In this document: positions 61,569-64,000 of the stretch, piece after piece
Position numbering within the stretch: position 1 is the stretch's first letter
Layout: every line of letters starts with the position of its first letter
Source of the DNA: Gordonibacter urolithinfaciens
GTDB lineage: Bacteria; Actinomycetota; Coriobacteriia; Coriobacteriales; Eggerthellaceae
DNA: 64,000 nucleotides
NCBI RefSeq assembly: GCF_900199375.1
Contig: NZ_LT900217.1
Span: forward strand, 1,922,001 to 1,986,000
Reading direction: 5' to 3'
Program-made: the position numbers and the translations under genes
Notes under the pieces: model-generated
Told to the model about the DNA's origin: nothing
Databases searched by the model: none
Seen by the model: the letters and a program-made list of their open reading frames with translations, nothing else

Positions 61569-61978
61569 TTGTCCCGCAACGCGTCGGATGACGGCGGGTC
61601 ATTCATTCTCCCACAGAATGCTGGTTCGCGCAATGCAGCGGGCCGGCGCAGCATTCTTTCATTTTCCATTCGGCAGGCGCTGTTGCGATACGCGACGGCT
61701 GTTGGTGCGCCAGGCGCCTTGGGCGCATCGCGCTGGCGGGGAGGTTTTCCACCGTCCGTGTTCCGCGCGCGGTCCCCGGTACGCCCGCCTCGGCATCGGG
61801 GGTTTTGGATTTCCGCTTGACCCATGCTGGATCCACGTTGGATCCGTGCATGGTTCCGACGGTCGGGATGCTGGAAACGTGCAAGATCGGGGCGGTTCCG
61901 CGTGGAGTGCCCTGACGGTTCCCGGGCAAGGTTGCGGATGCATACTGGGAGCACGGAATCCCGGATGCGGAGGCGACG
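61569..61978. other. Non-coding gap upstream of the Tad pilus genes
   Basis: A 410-bp gap. It holds the probable tRNA promoter (minus; TTGCGC, 17 nt, GAGAAT, overlapping CATTCTCCCACAGAATG at 61604-61620). It also has a direct repeat TGGATCC ACGT TGGATCC near 61828-61845, three GGTTCC copies (61852, 61894, 61917), and CATACT at 61941-61946 as a possible -10 for the pilus genes. No coding region is supported. Confidence 0.4.
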
Positions 61979-62698
61979 ATGAGACGAAGGAAGACGACGG
62001 TGGCGGGCATTGCCTGCGGCGTGCTGTGCGCGGCGTGCGTGCTCGCCTATCTGACCAGCGTGCGCGGCGAGGCAGATGCAGCCCGTGCGGAAGCGCTTGC
62101 CCGGTACGGGGGCGAGCAGGTGGAGGTATGCGTGGCGCGGCGCGACGTAGCCGCGGGCGAGAAGCTCGACGCAGCGGCGGTGGAGACGAAGCTGTGGGTG
62201 GCCGACCTGCTGCCCGCCGATGCCGTTCGCGCCGCGGGCGATGTGGTGGGGCGCATGGCAACGTCGTCCATCCTGGCGGGCGAGGTGCTGTCGCTCAAGC
62301 GGTTCGGCGAGGTGTCGACCTCGATCGACGTCCCAGCGGGTTTCGCCGCGCTGAGCGTGCCGGCGAAGACGGTGCAGGCCGTGGGCGGCGCGCTGGCGCC
62401 GGGGTCGCGGGCCGACCTGTACGCTTCGGGCGACACGTCGACGACGGCCGTGGCGCGCGACGTGCTGGTGCTGGCCACGAGTGCGGGCGGGGCCGACGGT
62501 GCGGTGACAGCCGACGTGACCTGGGTGACGGTGGCCGTGGAGCCGGAATCGGTGCAAGAGGTCATCGCGGCTTCGCGGAAGGCGGAGCTGTACTTCGCGC
62601 TGCCGGCGTCGGGTGACGCCGCGGGGGGCGGAGGGGCTGCCGGGCTGGCCCTTGGCTCGACGGTCGGTTCGGATGCTTCGAGGGAGGGGTCGCGATGA
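61979..62698 (+). CDS. cpaB: CpaB/RcpC-like SAF-domain pilus assembly protein
   Basis: A 239-residue protein; ATG 61979 follows GGAGGCGACG. One N-terminal helix ('TTVAGIACGVLCAACVLAYL'), then an SAF/RcpC domain: 'EVCVARRDVAAGEKLDAAAVETKLWVADLLPADAV', 'VGRMATSSILAGEVLSLKRFGE', 'GFAALSVPAKTVQAVGGALAPGSRADLYA'. This is the Flp/Tad pilus assembly protein CpaB, which acts outside the membrane with the secretin. The stop overlaps the next start (ATGA). Confidence 0.85.
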   Translation: MRRRKTTVAGIACGVLCAACVLAYLTSVRGEADAARAEALARYGGEQVEVCVARRDVAAGEKLDAAAVETKLWVADLLPADAVRAAGDVVGRMATSSILAGEVLSLKRFGEVSTSIDVPAGFAALSVPAKTVQAVGGALAPGSRADLYASGDTSTTAVARDVLVLATSAGGADGAVTADVTWVTVAVEPESVQEVIAASRKAELYFALPASGDAAGGGGAAGLALGSTVGSDASREGSR

Positions 62699-64000
62699 TG
62701 CCGACAGTGGCGCTGTGCGCGGATGCCGAGAGCATCCGAAGGCCCGACCTTATCGGGCTGGCAGGCGAGAGCCTGGCGCGACAGGAATGGCTGCGGCTGT
62801 TCTCGTCGGGCGAGGAGGCGCGGCGGTTCCTTTGCACGGACCGCAGCGTGGCCGAGGCGTGGGTTGCGGGCTGCGACGACGTGGAGCCCATCAACCTGGC
62901 GGCTGCGCTCAAACGCGATCGGGCGGACCTGCGCGTGTGCCTGCTGGCTTTCCAGGGAACCGGTTCGTTCATGAGCCGGGCGACGGCCGCCGGAATCGAC
63001 GCGTCGCTCACGCGCCAGGCGTTCGTCGAGCGCTATACCGCGGCGAAGCGCCGGCATGCGCTTGAGGGAGTCGCGAGGGAGCCCGGCCTAGCATCGGGCA
63101 AGGCCCGTATGGTGGGCGACGATGCGGCGCGGGCGATGCGCGAGCACGGCCAGGGAAGCGGCACGCTCGCGTTTGGCGGAGCAGTCGCCTCGGGAGGTGC
63201 CTTCGGCCGAGATCCGGTTGCGGAAGGCCGGGACTCCGGTGCTCCGCGCTCGGCCGTGCGGTTCGCTCCGGTCCCGGCGACAGCTTCCCGGCCGGCGGTT
63301 TCGGGGCGCCCGGCGTTCGTGCTGCCGGTGGTGAGCGGCTCCGGCGGTGCGGGCAAGAGCACGGTGGCCGCGCTGTCGGCGCTGTTCGCCCAAGGCTTGG
63401 GATACCGCACGCTGCTGCTGGATTTCGACCTGCGCTTCGGTGATGCGCACGAGCTGGTGGGCGTGCCCGACGCGCTTGCCGTGGACGAGGCGCTGTCGGC
63501 GCCCGCGCGGCTGGAGGGGCTTGCGCCCGATGGGCTGGTGCCTGCGGTGCTCGCCGCGCCGAAGCGGTTGGAGGATGCCGAGGCGGTGGTGCGCGAGGCG
63601 CCGCGTTTGCTGGACGAGCTGCAGGGCCGCTTCGACGTGGTGGTGGCGAACACGGGCGCATCGTGGGCGGAAGAGCACGCGCTGCTGCTCGAACGCTGCT
63701 CCAAGGCGCTGTTCCTGGTGGACCAGCGGCCCTCGTCGCTGCGCGCCTGCCGGCATGCGCTGGAGCTGTGCTCCCGCTGCGGTATTGCCACGGGGCCGTT
63801 CCTGTTCGCGGCGAACCGCTGCGCCAAGGGCGCGCCGCTCACGTCGATCGATGTGTCGTGCGCGCTGCGCGGCGTCCCGGCGGTGGAGCTGCGCGACGGC
63901 GGGAGCGAGGTGGAGGAGCTTATGGGAGCCGGTCAGCCGCTCGACCTCATCGCGGTGAAGAACGACCTGTGCACGAGCTTGGAGCACGTGTTGGTGGATA
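62695..64000 (+). CDS. cpaE: CpaE/TadZ-like MinD-family ATPase, 3' truncated by window edge
   Basis: Open from ATG 62695 (or 62698) to the last base with no stop; 435 codons are visible. Residues 1-205 are a variable receiver-like region and a Gly/Ala-rich linker. A MinD/ParA-type ATPase starts at 'PVVSGSGGAGKSTVAALSALFAQGLGYRTLLLDFDLRFGD', with the deviant-type Walker A at 215-223 and Walker A' region 'LLLDFDL'. 'RFDVVVANTGASWAEEHALLLERCSKALFLVDQ' resembles the switch II region. This fits CpaE/TadZ, which positions the Tad pilus machinery. The rest of the tad operon is expected beyond the window. Confidence 0.82.
   Translation, partial: MMPTVALCADAESIRRPDLIGLAGESLARQEWLRLFSSGEEARRFLCTDRSVAEAWVAGCDDVEPINLAAALKRDRADLRVCLLAFQGTGSFMSRATAAGIDASLTRQAFVERYTAAKRRHALEGVAREPGLASGKARMVGDDAARAMREHGQGSGTLAFGGAVASGGAFGRDPVAEGRDSGAPRSAVRFAPVPATASRPAVSGRPAFVLPVVSGSGGAGKSTVAALSALFAQGLGYRTLLLDFDLRFGDAHELVGVPDALAVDEALSAPARLEGLAPDGLVPAVLAAPKRLEDAEAVVREAPRLLDELQGRFDVVVANTGASWAEEHALLLERCSKALFLVDQRPSSLRACRHALELCSRCGIATGPFLFAANRCAKGAPLTSIDVSCALRGVPAVELRDGGSEVEELMGAGQPLDLIAVKNDLCTSLEHVLVD

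Noticed and set aside
61817-61845. TTGACC with TGGATCC direct repeats as the pilus promoter
   Set aside because: No -10 at the proper distance from TTGACC; the repeats are noted only as possible operator elements.
1-64000. CRISPR array, insertion sequence, integrase or prophage
   Set aside because: No regularly spaced repeats and no transposase, integrase or phage structural genes were seen.

Overview
The window is GC-rich, gene-dense chromosomal DNA that looks like a gut actinobacterium of the family Eggerthellaceae (Eggerthella/Gordonibacter-like). This placement is inferred from content: many Tat-exported molybdopterin oxidoreductases with ferredoxin and NrfD/DmsC partners and TorD chaperones, a LuxR regulator with a large membrane domain, large ATP-binding LuxR regulators, GLUG and Listeria-Bacteroides-type surface proteins, and a Tad pilus locus. 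The genus cannot be fixed from the window alone.

Layout. 1-4758: the 3' part of a molybdopterin oxidoreductase gene with a small ferredoxin, a zinc-ribbon protein, a frameshifted MFS transporter and a Tat-exported SMP-30-like beta-propeller. 4848-8792 (minus): a polyferredoxin, a threonine aldolase and a membrane LuxR regulator. 9087-10777: a NifU/IscU-like scaffold and an acidic protein. 10885-13216 (minus): a slipin, a YtrA-type GntR regulator and an orphan NrfD. 13491-18946: a DMSO-reductase-type operon (DmsC, DmsA, DmsB, TorD-like chaperone, ferric-reductase-like membrane protein). 19131-26868: a tungsten aldehyde:ferredoxin oxidoreductase divergent from a Tat-ferredoxin, followed by a chaperone and a thiosulfate/polysulfide reductase-like ABC set ending in a strong terminator.

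27062-34818 is a tight six-gene operon (VTC domain, DUF4956, CotH kinase, glycosidase-like, HEAT repeat, processive GT2), probably a cell-surface polymer system. 35344-55766 is a surface-protein region. It holds three proteins with LxxT[G/A]D-type sorting signals, two paralogous MalT-like LuxR regulators, a four-helix-bundle protein, an alkylsulfatase and a DUF4143 ATPase. 56027-60664 holds a MacB-like ABC transporter and a LuxR-type membrane domain without its DNA-binding domain. 60861-64000 holds ferritin, tRNA-Val(TAC) and the start of a Tad pilus operon (CpaB, CpaE cut by the window end).

The most notable signal is regulatory. Two different palindromic boxes, each present three times, sit at exactly the same place relative to a -10 hexamer: the box centre is separated by 29 nt from the first base of the -10 in all six promoters, equivalent to about position -42. 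Box A (consensus TAnCCCnAAAGAGGGTA) precedes the NifU-like, aldehyde oxidoreductase and Tat-ferredoxin genes. Box B (AAACCTCATnCnGnATGAT) precedes all three sortase-type surface-protein transcription units. This is the geometry expected of class II activators such as LuxR-type proteins, and LuxR-type genes lie next to the sites.
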